Shown: positions 19,013 through 27,452, counted from the stretch's first letter. The stretch is 64,000 bases of DNA from Microcoleus sp. bin48.metabat.b7b8b9.023 (GCF_013299185.1 NZ_JAAFKG010000003.1:62001-126000); one strand, 5' to 3'. Program-made: numbers and translations. Notes: generated by a model not told the origin, from the sequence alone.

Positions 19013-19069
19013 TTAAAAACATCAGGTTCGCATCAGAAAATGGTGTCCTATACATGGAGACAAAATCAC

Positions 19070-19285
19070 ATGGCACCCGCTACATACACTAGATTAATTC
19101 GATTTTTACAAGAAGATTTGGCAATCTCTCCCGCGTCCATCGCTGTCGCCGAACGGGTTGGCGGTGACGAAAAACGGCAGCGAGATCGAGACCCTAATTC
19201 CTTGCCGATGGTTCTGTGGCAGTACGGTTTAGTCACTCTGGAACAATTGGATAAAATCTTTGATTGGTTGTCCCAAGCATATTAA
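19070..19285 (+). CDS. Small conserved cyanobacterial protein (DUF2949-like)
   Basis: 71 aa from ATG 19070 ('MAPATYTRLIRFLQEDLAIS'); an in-frame ATG at 19040 adds ten residues. The pattern 'RLIRFLQEDLAISPASI' ... 'LPMVLWQYGLVTLEQLDKIF' matches a small all-helical family widespread in cyanobacteria, which I recall as DUF2949. Function unknown; probably soluble. Convergent with the aminotransferase gene, with a shared terminator hairpin between them. Confidence 0.75.
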   Translation: MAPATYTRLIRFLQEDLAISPASIAVAERVGGDEKRQRDRDPNSLPMVLWQYGLVTLEQLDKIFDWLSQAY

Positions 19286-19329
19286 AAGGATTTTAGATTT
19301 GAGATAAAACCCAAAATCCAAAATCCTTT
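19285..19329. terminator. Bidirectional terminator hairpin
   Basis: AAAGGATTTTAGATTT / AAATCCAAAATCCTTT stem (one mismatch) between two convergent genes. Confidence 0.7.
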
Positions 19330-19340
19330 AATAACTGAGA

Positions 19341-20498
19341 TTAAGATACAGCTAACTCTTTCGCAGCAGCGGCGATACCGGCACCAGGAAGGCAGCCTTC
19401 ATGACCCAATTCTTGCAACACGACTTCCAAAGCGGAAATTGCTGCTAGAATATCGCGATCGCACACAAAGCCCAAATGACCGATACGGAAGATTTTACCT
19501 TTCAAATGGTCTTGTCCGTCGGCGAGAGCAATATCAAACTTCTTTCTCATCAAAGTTCGTACTTTTTGAGCATCTACAGACGCGGGTGGCATAACTGCGG
19601 TAATGGCAGGACTGGCGGCATCATCAGCAGCAAATAATGGCAAACCCAAAGCTTTTACAGCGGCGCGAGTAGTTGTCATCAAGCGCTTGTGTCTGGCGAA
19701 AACGTTTTCCAATCCTTCGCCTTTCATCATCTGCAACGATGCTTGCAGGGCAAAAAACATATTGACTGGCGGAGTAAAAGGAGTCGTATTCTTGGCAGCG
19801 TCTTTGCTATATTTACCCAAATCTAAATAATAGCGGGGCAGTGTGGCAGTTTTGTAAGCTTTCCAAGCCTTAGGACTAACGGCTACAAAACCCAAACCCG
19901 GGGGAATCATGTAAGCTTTCTGAGAACCAGAAGCAATCACATCTAGCCCCCAAGCTTCCATTGGCACGCTGACAGCACCTAAACTGGTGACAGCATCAAC
20001 CATAATTAAAGCTTCGCCGTGGGCTTTCACGTGGCGGTTGATGGTTTCGAGGTCATTCAGGACACCGGTAGAGGTTTCTGAGTGAGTGACGATGACTGCT
20101 TTGATTTGCTTCTCGGTATCTGCTTCGAGTTTTTCGCGGAAGTCTTCGGGGTTTAAAGGTTGGCCCCATTCAGCTTTGACGATTTCGGCATTTAAACCGT
20201 AAGCTTGTGCGACTTCAGCCCAGCGTTCGCCAAATTTACCGTTGCATCCGACTAAAACTCGATCGCCCGCACTCAAGAAATTAATTATCCCAGCTTCCAT
20301 CGCGCCGGTACCGGAAACCGTCAAACTCAGTACGTCGCCGCTGGTTTGGTGCAGCCATTTGAGATTTTCGGTACATTCAGCAAAAATCGCGTCAAATTCC
20401 TTGCTGCGGTGGCCCATCGGGTGTTTTGCCATTGCTAGCAAAGCCGCTTCCGGCACCGGTGTCGGGCCGGGAATCATCAGCATTAACTTGTTGTCCAT
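19341..20498 (-). CDS. Class V PLP aminotransferase (alanine/serine--glyoxylate type)
   Basis: 385 aa. 'MLMIPGPTPVPEAALLAMAK', 'MGHRSKEFDAIF', 'SGTGAMEAGIINFLS', 'VTHSETSTGVLNDL', 'MVDAVTSLGAV' and the PLP-lysine motif 'SGSQKAYMIPPG' fit the alanine/serine-glyoxylate aminotransferase branch of class V aminotransferases. In cyanobacteria such enzymes serve photorespiratory glyoxylate-to-glycine conversion; older annotations call them the 'soluble hydrogenase 42 kDa subunit'. Cytosolic, single gene. Confidence 0.9.
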   Translation of the reverse strand: MDNKLMLMIPGPTPVPEAALLAMAKHPMGHRSKEFDAIFAECTENLKWLHQTSGDVLSLTVSGTGAMEAGIINFLSAGDRVLVGCNGKFGERWAEVAQAYGLNAEIVKAEWGQPLNPEDFREKLEADTEKQIKAVIVTHSETSTGVLNDLETINRHVKAHGEALIMVDAVTSLGAVSVPMEAWGLDVIASGSQKAYMIPPGLGFVAVSPKAWKAYKTATLPRYYLDLGKYSKDAAKNTTPFTPPVNMFFALQASLQMMKGEGLENVFARHKRLMTTTRAAVKALGLPLFAADDAASPAITAVMPPASVDAQKVRTLMRKKFDIALADGQDHLKGKIFRIGHLGFVCDRDILAAISALEVVLQELGHEGCLPGAGIAAAAKELAVS

Positions 20499-20571
20499 TA
20501 TGTCGTCCTAACTTTTTCGATGGGAGTTCTACAGAATAAATCAAATACGATCGGTTGGTACTCTAAGTTTT

Positions 20572-20817
20572 TTAACTTTTAATGCCAGTATGGTTAGTTT
20601 CATTTAAAGACCAACGGTATTCTACTGCTAAGTTCGATCGCTCGCAGCTTTGTTCTAATTGCTTTTGAATGGCAAGGGCTTTACGCAGGGTAATAATAAG
20701 TTGGTGAACTTGTTGCTGTTGGGGCGATTGTGGACTGACAGCAAACATCGTTTTGCGTTCTAACAATTGAAGTAACAATTCATAATGAATGTACGAAGGA
20801 AGGGGAATTGGCTCCAT
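20572..20817 (-). CDS. Small conserved cyanobacterial protein (DUF5340-like)
   Basis: 81 aa from 'MEPIPLPSYIHYELLLQLLE' (ATG 20817; a start at 20829 adds four residues). Predicted all-alpha with a central Gln-rich segment ('QSPQQQQVHQLIITLRKALA'). The conserved opening resembles a short cyanobacterial family I recall as DUF5340. Function unknown. It sits upstream of the aminotransferase on the same strand with a 70-base gap, so the two could be cotranscribed. Confidence 0.65.
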   Translation of the reverse strand: MEPIPLPSYIHYELLLQLLERKTMFAVSPQSPQQQQVHQLIITLRKALAIQKQLEQSCERSNLAVEYRWSLNETNHTGIKS

Positions 20818-20829
20818 GAAAGCTAACAT

Positions 20830-21152
20830 ACCTCAGCGAACCGATACCCCATTGCAAGTGCATGGGGCATCACAGGTGAACATTAGATGCCCGACTTCTT
20901 ATTTGTTTTCTAACCTTACAAAAACCCCTGCTTTGCCGATCGAATATTCGGGGCTGGGTGCGTTGGTAACGCTAAATTTTGCGATCGACTGGCGAGAGCG
21001 AATAGATTTAATTGCTTTCTGGCAAAATATTTCTACGCAATATAGCTTTGAGTGCTATTTTTTTTTTCAGTTAGGCGCTTGAGTCGATGCAGGCTCGAAT
21101 TTCTGATTATTTACCTACTCAATCATTTTTTATCAGAATTCGGGGGTGTTTG
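20830..21152. other. Interval between the DUF5340-like gene and trpC
   Basis: No supported gene or clear repeat. A plus-strand 97-codon frame crosses it but overlaps the start of the DUF5340-like gene and has no recognisable domain. Confidence 0.5.
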
Positions 21153-22070
21153 TCAAGCAGTCTCGCCTTTGGTGATGTGCGGGTGCGCCTCGGCAAGGGC
21201 GGCTAGAGCAGCGCCCGGATCTGGCTGCTTGACTAGGGATTCGCCGATGAGGACGGCTTGGACTCCGGCGCTGGCGACTTGGCTGAGGTCGTCGGCTGTA
21301 TGGATTCCTGACTCGCTGACAGTGAGGATGCTTTTTGCTTGAATTTCCGTTTGGCGCGAGGCTAATAGTTGGCTGGTGGTTTCTAGAGTGACAGAAAAGT
21401 CTTCTAGGTTGCGGTTATTGATGCCGATCAGGTTGACTCCTTCTAGGGTTAATACTCGATCGAGTTCTTCGAGAGTGTGAACTTCTATTAAGGCCGTCAT
21501 GCCCAAAGTCTTGACAATTTTCACAAAGTATTGTAAGTCTTTATCAGATAAGATAGCTGCGATTAACAATACAGCATCGGCGCCGCTAATCCGGGCGAGA
21601 TAGATTTGGTAAGGATAGATAATAAATTCTTTGCAAAGTAGGGGCAAATCGACGGCGGCACGGATTTTAGAGAGGTTGTCGAAACTGCCTTGAAAGAACT
21701 TTTCATCAGTGAGTACGGAGATGCAGCTAGCGCCGTTTTCTTGGTAGGATTTGGCGATCGCAACTGGATCGAAATCTTCGCGAATTACGCCTTTGCTGGG
21801 GGAAGCTTTTTTAACTTCGGCGATGATTGCTGGTGTGGTTTTACCGTTTTTGAGTGCGCCGAGGAAGTCGCGGATCGGGGGTGCAAAGGGGAGTCTTTTG
21901 TGAAGTTCGGCTAAGGGCGTGCGATCGCGCTTTTGGGCAACTTCCGCTTCTTTTTGCCAGACAATTTCTTCGAGGATGTGCCGGGGTTTGGAGTCTGGTA
22001 CGGCGATTTCGTAGCTGAGGTAGAGTACGGAGACTGAGGTGCTGGGCGGACGGCGACGGATTTGGAGCAT
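21153..22070 (-). CDS. trpC: Indole-3-glycerol-phosphate synthase
   Basis: Ring closure of 1-(2-carboxyphenylamino)-1-deoxyribulose 5-phosphate to indole-3-glycerol phosphate in tryptophan synthesis. 305 aa, a TIM barrel. Catalytic Lys in '[13 protein letters not shown]', '[13 protein letters not shown]', 'LLCKEFII', '[12 protein letters not shown]', '[11 protein letters not shown]' and 'VSESGI' are all present. The N-terminal ~25 residues are an extension usual for cyanobacterial TrpC. Monocistronic in this window; a heptamer array lies just upstream (22084-22116). Confidence 0.96.
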   Translation of the reverse strand: MLQIRRRPPSTSVSVLYLSYEIAVPDSKPRHILEEIVWQKEAEVAQKRDRTPLAELHKRLPFAPPIRDFLGALKNGKTTPAIIAEVKKASPSKGVIREDFDPVAIAKSYQENGASCISVLTDEKFFQGSFDNLSKIRAAVDLPLLCKEFIIYPYQIYLARISGADAVLLIAAILSDKDLQYFVKIVKTLGMTALIEVHTLEELDRVLTLEGVNLIGINNRNLEDFSVTLETTSQLLASRQTEIQAKSILTVSESGIHTADDLSQVASAGVQAVLIGESLVKQPDPGAALAALAEAHPHITKGETA

Positions 22071-22083
22071 AGTAGGGGGGATA

Positions 22084-22116
22084 AACAGTTGACAGTTGAC
22101 AGTTGACAGTTGACAG
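22084..22116. repeat. STRR heptamer array
   Basis: Four tandem CAGTTGA heptamers about 14 bases upstream of the trpC start, i.e. in its leader. Confidence 0.85.
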
Positions 22117-22199
22117 CGAGGTTTTTACGCTGGGGATTTATACCTTACCGCGATCGCCACAAGTTTCAACCTATTATATAATAGAAGTCTCTATTACGA

Positions 22200-22595
22200 T
22201 TAATTGAACAGAAACAAACTCGGATTGACCTGAAAAAACTTTCCCAAAGCCTCAGCTTGTTTTTTGGTAATTTCTAGCTGGTTATTAATGATTTGAGTTA
22301 CTATCTCAATTGTATCCATAATTCCCACTAAATCTGCGGCTTCTAAATTTCTAGCATCCATCAAATGAAGAAGTCTTGAGTGGGGAGTTGAAGCATTTAT
22401 TTGATAAATTTTTTGTTCAAAATCTTCAATTAATTTGACTAATAGTTCGAGGAGAGTATCTTCTTCGGGAGTTGGATTTTCCCGAGACAGCAAGCTTTCA
22501 ACAATTTCCAAAAATATCTCGTTTTCATCTTCATTTTTGATGATTCGCGGTTGATATTGAGATAGGAAGCTGCTGTACTTGTCAAAGTCAAACAT
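22200..22595 (-). CDS. HigA-like antitoxin (XRE-type HTH), orphan
   Basis: 131 aa, acidic N-terminal half ('NPTPEEDTLLELLVKLIEDFE') and a C-terminal helix-turn-helix ('LVGIMDTIEIVTQIINNQLE', 'KKQAEALGKFFQVNPSLFLF'). This layout matches HigA antitoxins of the inverted higBA type, where HigB is a RelE-like RNase. No higB-like ORF of any length is beside it, so it is an orphan antitoxin or stand-alone regulator. It opens the defence island that runs to 27.9 kb. Confidence 0.7.
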   Translation of the reverse strand: MFDFDKYSSFLSQYQPRIIKNEDENEIFLEIVESLLSRENPTPEEDTLLELLVKLIEDFEQKIYQINASTPHSRLLHLMDARNLEAADLVGIMDTIEIVTQIINNQLEITKKQAEALGKFFQVNPSLFLFN

Positions 22596-22670
22596 TTTGC
22601 GATCGTTCAGATGTTGTGCAGATACCTAATATTATCAAATTTAAGGGCGATCGGTCAAAACCCAAAATCT

Positions 22671-22736
22671 AAGAAACCGGGTTTTTTGCTAAATCACCGA
22701 CTGTAACGAAAGATTCTCGAAAAAACCCGGTTTCTG
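22671..22736. repeat. AAACCGGGTTT-type palindromic element, copy 1
   Basis: Ends AAGAAACCGGGTTTTTT and AAAAAACCCGGTTTCT are inverted repeats around about 33 bases. A second copy follows at 22771-22836 and a third lies at 56653-56719. Confidence 0.8.
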
Positions 22737-22770
22737 GCCACCCGCGCGTCCGTGACTACGGCATAAACCA

Positions 22771-22836
22771 AAGAAACCGGGTTTTTCGTAGTTTTTAGGC
22801 GGTGTAACGATATTCTCGGAAAAAACCCGGTTTCTG
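22771..22836. repeat. AAACCGGGTTT-type palindromic element, copy 2
   Basis: Same ends as copy 1, in the same orientation, with similar inner sequence (CTGTAACGA / GTGTAACGA, ATTCTCG). Confidence 0.8.
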
Positions 22837-22937
22837 ACCACAACAAACAAAGGTCGATCGCACATTTCCAAATTCCCGATAATTCACTGTAGGGAAACGG
22901 CATTGCCGTGTCCTGACCTGGATTTGCTATATAATTT

Positions 22938-23159
22938 TTATAACTCACTGTTGGGGCGGGAATAGTTAGTTTTGACATACTCTTTTAGTACGGGTCCAAG
23001 GGTGAAAAATGTGCGATCGCCCTCCTGGATTTTTTCAACTAACGAACGCCGTCCCAAGGATTGCATAACTTTCAAAAAGTGCGATCGAGATAATTGCATA
23101 TTCTCTGGCACTTTTGCGAGGTAAACTGGCGCTGTTTCACTTGCTAGCCATGACATCAC
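22938..23159 (-). pseudogene. Fragment of an NB-ARC/AAA WD40-type STAND protein (winged-helix part)
   Basis: 73 codons reading 'MMSWLASETAPVYLAKVPEN' ... 'LKVMQSLGRRSLVEKI' ... 'FFTLGPVLKEYV'. The pattern (WLA..., LxxLxRRSLxEK, FTLxPVxxEYV) matches the winged-helix segment after the NB-ARC ATPase in cyanobacterial NB-ARC/WD40 proteins. Neither the upstream ATPase nor downstream WD repeats are present. It follows the 324-aa gene by 44 bases on the same strand, so an independent short protein in that operon cannot be excluded, but a remnant is more likely. Confidence 0.5.
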
Positions 23160-23203
23160 CTGTTTTTATGATGATCGTTCGTTAACGATTTGCTGATTTA
23201 AAT

Positions 23204-24178
23204 CTATTCACCTGCATGGCGATCGGGTTCAAATTCGTAAAAATGAATTTTCTGGCTAACTTTACAGTAAAATATTCGGGAACATCTTTTATCACTACTA
23301 CTTTGTCCCATTTTGAAAACATCAGCGCTATATTTAGTGTATTTTTTATTGCCAATTGTTATTTTTTCACCTTGATACTTGTGCTTGCGAATATCTATAT
23401 CTAAATCGTAGACAATTTGAGTCATGGATTTGATAAATCGTTTTTGATAGGAACGATTTTGATTTAAAAAATTAGCTCGTTGTATACTCAGCCAAAATTT
23501 TTCATTTAATTCATAATCTTGCCGTGTCAAATTAGACAACCATCCATCTTGTAAAACTGATTGACTGTAGCAAATTTCAATAGCTTGCCGAATCTGATTT
23601 TCTCGGTGTCTTTCGTCAACTATAATTTTTGATAAAAAATCAGTTACATCAAATAGCTGTTTTACATCCTCAGCCACCAAAAATTTTTGAGCAATTGAAA
23701 TATTATCAGATTCTACCATTACTGTCTGACAAGCGGTAGGACTTACCAAGTACAGCAAGTCAGTATAATTACAAGACAAGCATTTCTCAATCAATAAATT
23801 CCATTCATTTAAGACAGCTTCAGGAAGTAATTCATTACCAAATTTACACGCGGGGTTATTTTCGGCTAATGCGGCGCACTCCCCAGGACAAAATTCAAAT
23901 CTTCTAAACAATTCAGGGATAATTTTATCCTTAAAAAATCTTGTGTAATGCTCTTCAACTTCTGGCTGATTTTTGAAAGGATTATTATTGTATATTTCTG
24001 CCAGCAGTCCCTCACTAAATTTAAACTTAATTAACTGATATAAACTGTCTGTATCTCTTTCAATATTTTCAATATCGGTTAGTAATGAGTTAAGGGACTG
24101 AAAAATTTCAAAATAGCGTCGCGATTGCCATGCTTTTTCACTGACAGCTAAATAGATAGGATCTAAATATTTTCTCAT
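23204..24178 (-). CDS. Uncharacterised partner of the DUF3696 ATPase
   Basis: 324 aa; I do not recognise a catalytic domain. It begins 'MRKYLDPIYLAVSEKAW' and is rich in acidic and aromatic residues. It has two cysteine pairs ('FCPGECAAL', 'KCLSCNY'). It ends with a small basic, beta-rich tail region ('KKYTKYSADVF', 'RCSRIFYC', 'HFYEFEPDRHAGE') that could form a compact alpha/beta domain. No transmembrane segment or signal peptide. The stop of the upstream ATPase gene and this ATG share one base (TAATG), so the two are translationally coupled and probably work as a complex. By analogy with ATPase-plus-effector modules (Septu, PARIS, Gabija) it may be the effector; that is inference. Confidence 0.75.
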   Translation of the reverse strand: MRKYLDPIYLAVSEKAWQSRRYFEIFQSLNSLLTDIENIERDTDSLYQLIKFKFSEGLLAEIYNNNPFKNQPEVEEHYTRFFKDKIIPELFRRFEFCPGECAALAENNPACKFGNELLPEAVLNEWNLLIEKCLSCNYTDLLYLVSPTACQTVMVESDNISIAQKFLVAEDVKQLFDVTDFLSKIIVDERHRENQIRQAIEICYSQSVLQDGWLSNLTRQDYELNEKFWLSIQRANFLNQNRSYQKRFIKSMTQIVYDLDIDIRKHKYQGEKITIGNKKYTKYSADVFKMGQSSSDKRCSRIFYCKVSQKIHFYEFEPDRHAGE

Positions 24179-25968
24179 TATCTAAACTTTGTCATCCTTT
24201 TCTTCAAAGTTGCTTCCATTAAATCCCGCGCGTCATTTTCATCAAAGAAGCCAACTGGCCAATTTTGGATCTCGCCAAACTCATTAATTTGAATCTGTTT
24301 TACAACCGAAGTTTTCTGCTTTTCATCAAAACTTACAAAAAGAGTATTTAAAAGCTCTTTAACTTCACCAGACTCTTCTTGGGCAATTCGCAGACACAAT
24401 CGGTTGATTAAATGTTCGCTATGAGTTTCGATTACTAATTTTTTTCCAGACTTAGCCATGCAAATAAAAAAATCAGCAAGCTTTGACTGTAGTGAAGGAT
24501 GTAAATGAATTTCAGGCTGTTCTAAAACAATAGTTTCTTCTGGTTTTGTCCGCAAGCATTCTACTAAAATTGGCAAAATTTGACTGACACCAAATCCAAC
24601 ATCTGGTAAATGTACTTCTATTCCCGATGAGTTTAATTTAACTTGGCCTGGAATGCCACCTAAACCAACTACAGAAGTGATATTAGGTAATTTCATACAT
24701 TCGGACAACCACCAGTTGACTGCTTCTAGCATTTTATCTGACTCTCGCAGTTCGTATTCTTGGATCTGTTTTCCTTGATAAATACATCTGTAATATTTAG
24801 GAATCTTCTGATCTTGTTCGACAGCAAGAACTAAAGGAGTATATTCACCATTAATCCCAATATCAATTTTTCTGAGATCGTCAAACAAGTAAAATCGCTT
24901 GGGTGCTTCACGTAGAGGCCCTATATATCTAATATTAGACCATAATTGTCTTAAATAAGTAGCTGTGACTTGGTAATCACCATAATAATACATAAGTTCA
25001 ATTTCTTTTTCTTGCTTAGACAAAGAGAATTCCTCTCTGATCAAAGCTAAAGTATTTTTCTGAATGTCGGTCTTTTTTTCGGGTGTAGATTGTTTTTGAA
25101 TGTTGTTTAAGTCGCCTAGAATTGTATCAATAAATTTAGCTAAGTGTTTTGGGACTCTGATTTTGCTGAAATCGCTCTTGACCTTATTTAGATTTGTATA
25201 GCTTTGTCTGGCAAAGTCATTAACTTTTAAAATCGTTGGTAATATTCCCTCAAACCTAACTCGGACATTATCAAATACTATTTCATCTATTAATGTTTCT
25301 TGAAAAAACTTGGTTTCAGTAAATTTTTTTGTATCTAAACGATCGATAAAGTATGAAAAAGGAGATATATCATATAGTCCATACAATCCATAATGTATCC
25401 ACCTAGACAAGAAATCTCTAAGTTTGATATGGTTTAATTTTAGTGAATATTTGTTTGTAGCAACCCGCTTAATTGTCAATAGTAAATTACTATTTAAGTC
25501 TCGAAATACAAAACTGCTAACTAATAAATTACCTTTTCTATCGACTGAATTTAATGTTTCGTTTTCCTGACTAGAAAGCTTTACTTCTACTTCTACATCA
25601 ATTCGCTCAAAATTTCTTGAATTCCAATATCTTGTGTTGTCTGTAAATTCAAACTCCCCTGATATTTTCCAGGAAAAACCGATTTCTTTTTCGGTTGCAT
25701 GATTGTTAATTACATCTGCCCAATCACCCAGACGGACGTAGAGTCCATTAAAAACGACAGGTTCTTGAGTGTAAGGCTCGATCGAGAGTTGGCTGCTATC
25801 AATATTTGATTGTTTCATCAAAAGTAAACTCTGGATGATTGAACTTTTGCCAGAACTGTTGATGCCACAAAGCACTGTTAGTGGCTTCAGTTCGATCGCA
25901 TCAAGCTCTTTAAATCCTTTGAAGTTTGATAAAGCAAATTTTGTTTTCATAAAATTATGACTCTCCAA
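24178..25968 (-). CDS. AAA ATPase of the DUF3696/OLD-like SMC group
   Basis: 596 aa. Walker A 'GINSSGKSSIIQSLL' near residues 35-50. A long, divergent middle region contains a probable coiled coil around 'KIRVPKHLAKFIDTILGDLN'. The C-terminal half has an ABC-type signature-like 'DVGFGVSQILPIL', a D-loop/Walker B region 'IVLEQPEIHLHPSLQSKLAD' and the switch His in 'LVIETHSEHLINRL', the arrangement of DUF3696/RecF-like ATPases. A short-start alternative is 'MKTKFALSNFKGF' (Met7), which fits the family N-terminus better. No TOPRIM domain is visible. Followed with a one-base overlap by the 324-aa partner gene. Likely anti-phage role by family and neighbourhood, not proven. Confidence 0.88.
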   Translation of the reverse strand: MESHNFMKTKFALSNFKGFKELDAIELKPLTVLCGINSSGKSSIIQSLLLMKQSNIDSSQLSIEPYTQEPVVFNGLYVRLGDWADVINNHATEKEIGFSWKISGEFEFTDNTRYWNSRNFERIDVEVEVKLSSQENETLNSVDRKGNLLVSSFVFRDLNSNLLLTIKRVATNKYSLKLNHIKLRDFLSRWIHYGLYGLYDISPFSYFIDRLDTKKFTETKFFQETLIDEIVFDNVRVRFEGILPTILKVNDFARQSYTNLNKVKSDFSKIRVPKHLAKFIDTILGDLNNIQKQSTPEKKTDIQKNTLALIREEFSLSKQEKEIELMYYYGDYQVTATYLRQLWSNIRYIGPLREAPKRFYLFDDLRKIDIGINGEYTPLVLAVEQDQKIPKYYRCIYQGKQIQEYELRESDKMLEAVNWWLSECMKLPNITSVVGLGGIPGQVKLNSSGIEVHLPDVGFGVSQILPILVECLRTKPEETIVLEQPEIHLHPSLQSKLADFFICMAKSGKKLVIETHSEHLINRLCLRIAQEESGEVKELLNTLFVSFDEKQKTSVVKQIQINEFGEIQNWPVGFFDENDARDLMEATLKKRMTKFR

Positions 25969-26134
25969 ATGGTTAGAATTATATTTGGCTCAGACGATCT
26001 GAGTAATTGGGATGCGAAACTTAACGATCGTAAATTTTAGCGAGGCAATATTAGATTTTTAATTTTCCTTGTTGTTTGATATCTACTAAAGTAACATATA
26101 ATGTAGAATCGAGTATATTTTAGCGACAAATAAT

Positions 26135-26470
26135 ATGCAATTACTAGCGCTCGACGATAAACTCAAGAACATCCTAACGCAACTTCGATCGCACTTCGAG
26201 CAAATCTACGACACTCGCCTTGTCACAATGGTACTCTACGGTTCCCAAGCGCGAGGCGATGCACGCCCCGACTCTGACATTGATATTTTAGTCGTCCTCA
26301 AAGGACAAGTCAATCCCGGCGAAGAAATTAAAAGAACCAGTCACATTCGAGCCGATTTGTCGCTTCAAAATGATGAAGTGATTAGCTGTCTGTTTATGGA
26401 CGAACAGCGATTCATGCACTACAACGGGCCTTTATTGAGGAATATTCGTAAAGAGGGAATCGCTTTATGA
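26135..26470 (+). CDS. Minimal nucleotidyltransferase (MNT) of an MNT-HEPN pair
   Basis: 111 aa. The nucleotidyltransferase motif 'LYGSQARGDARPDSDIDILV' (GSx10DxD) is complete at residues about 33-52. In characterised MntA-HepT pairs the MNT protein is an antitoxin that AMPylates the HEPN toxin. The stop overlaps the start of the HEPN gene (ATGA), giving translational coupling. It lies divergent from the DUF3696 operon with a 165-base gap that should carry both promoters. Confidence 0.88.
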   Translation: MQLLALDDKLKNILTQLRSHFEQIYDTRLVTMVLYGSQARGDARPDSDIDILVVLKGQVNPGEEIKRTSHIRADLSLQNDEVISCLFMDEQRFMHYNGPLLRNIRKEGIAL

Positions 26471-26856
26471 AACCAGAACAATTAGACTTACTACTGAAAG
26501 CTCGTCAAAGTTTATCGGCGGCAAAGCTATTACTAAATAATGGTTTCCCAGACTATGCAGCATCTCGCGCTTATTATGCCATGTTTTACATTGCTGAGGC
26601 ATTTTTAGATGGGGAAGGAATGTCATTTTCGAGTCATGCCGCAGTGATTGGAGCTTTCGGCCGAGAATTTGCCCGTACAGGAAGAGTTCCTGTTGAGTTT
26701 CACAGATTTTTAATCGATGCTCAAGATTTGCGAAATAGCGGGGATTATGGGGGACTTGATACTGTCACTGTCGAGCAAGCTGCGGAGCAAATTAACTGCG
26801 GTGAGCAATTTCTAGAATTAGCCCAAAATGCGATCGGCACTTTACCGCCACTCTAA
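26467..26856 (+). CDS. HEPN-domain protein, partner of the MNT protein
   Basis: 129 aa, all-alpha, with the HEPN hallmark 'SRAYYAMFYIAEAFL' near residues 37-51 and 'DLRNSGDYG' near 100. The classical R-x4-6-H RNase motif is not obvious at its usual site; a single RVPVEFH string is present but its position is unusual. It may belong to the HI0074-like branch whose toxicity is less clear. Overlaps the MNT gene by four bases. Together they form a probable type VII-like toxin-antitoxin module. Confidence 0.82.
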   Translation: MKPEQLDLLLKARQSLSAAKLLLNNGFPDYAASRAYYAMFYIAEAFLDGEGMSFSSHAAVIGAFGREFARTGRVPVEFHRFLIDAQDLRNSGDYGGLDTVTVEQAAEQINCGEQFLELAQNAIGTLPPL

Positions 26857-26861
26857 ATAAG

Positions 26862-26898
26862 TGCGATTCCCTACGGGATAGCTACGCTTCACGCAATT
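26862..26898. repeat. Small palindromic repeat at converging gene ends
   Basis: GTGCGATTCCCTACGGGATA followed by GCTACGCTTCACGCA. A relative is at 56910-56942. On the minus strand it supplies the TGA stop of the 187-aa gene. Confidence 0.6.
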
Positions 26899-27452
26899 TC
26901 ATCTCCTTTAGCTTCCTCCACCATCAAAACAAACTCCCGCAGATTTTTTACAGCAAAATATCCGCCCTCTTTGACAAAATCCCCGCCGCAAATGACAGGA
27001 ATTCTTTCCTGATAAGCTTTTACTGCCAAATTGAAATCATTTTCTTTCAATTCGAGATAGATTTTCTGCAACTTACCCACAACGAACCCCATCATCACTA
27101 CCTTAGCAATTTTTTCCCCTTCTTCGCGATCGCATTTAACGACAAATCCTTGAATCTCAGTATTGTCTAACGAAGTAATTAAATCGCTTAAAATCTCTAA
27201 CTGAGAACGATTTTCTGACAATTCCAACTTCTTGACAGCATCTCCCATTCGAGCTGGATAATCGGCAAAATCCCTTGTCAAGGGTAGCCCAATATCAAAT
27301 ACATCTCCCGCATCATTTTTCTTAACCCAAATCGCTCCTTTATTGTCATAAATTCGGCTATGTTCGTGCCAGCCATTTCTTTGTAAATATGCTATAATCA
27401 CATTCACATCTAAACTCTTGAAAACTTCAAAATCCTTTACAGTTACTTTCAT
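26889..27452 (-). CDS. Uncharacterised protein coupled to a DUF4365 nuclease-like protein
   Basis: 187 aa. The N-terminus reads 'LDVNVIIAYLQRNGWHEHSR' and 'GAIWVKK', followed by 'IGLPLTRDFADYPARMGDAV' and a mostly helical rest. The 'YL...GW......W' opening recurs in uncharacterised proteins beside small nuclease-like genes, from memory. No catalytic motif is clear. The ATG overlaps the stop of the DUF4365 gene by four bases. Its own stop codon is provided by a repeat element (26862-26898). Confidence 0.7.
   Translation of the reverse strand: MKVTVKDFEVFKSLDVNVIIAYLQRNGWHEHSRIYDNKGAIWVKKNDAGDVFDIGLPLTRDFADYPARMGDAVKKLELSENRSQLEILSDLITSLDNTEIQGFVVKCDREEGEKIAKVVMMGFVVGKLQKIYLELKENDFNLAVKAYQERIPVICGGDFVKEGGYFAVKNLREFVLMVEEAKGDEIA

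Larger units (their letters stand above)
18052..19069. other. 1-kb interval with repeats and a probable decayed gene
   Basis: 18165-18250 is a pyrimidine-rich tract with six copies of the decamer CCCAATCTCC. 18258-18293 is a heptamer array. 18330-18430 is AT-rich and promoter-like. From 18536 on, short frames with coding character alternate (see the pseudogene entry). Confidence 0.6.
22596..22937. other. Repeat-bearing interval in the defence island
   Basis: Holds two AAACCGGGTTT-type hairpin elements (22671-22736 and 22771-22836) and a short 'GGCATTGCC' palindrome near 22900. Frames across it are repeat-derived. Confidence 0.6.

Noticed and set aside
20789-21082. 97-aa plus-strand ORF
   Set aside because: It overlaps the 5' end of the DUF5340-like gene and lacks any recognisable feature.
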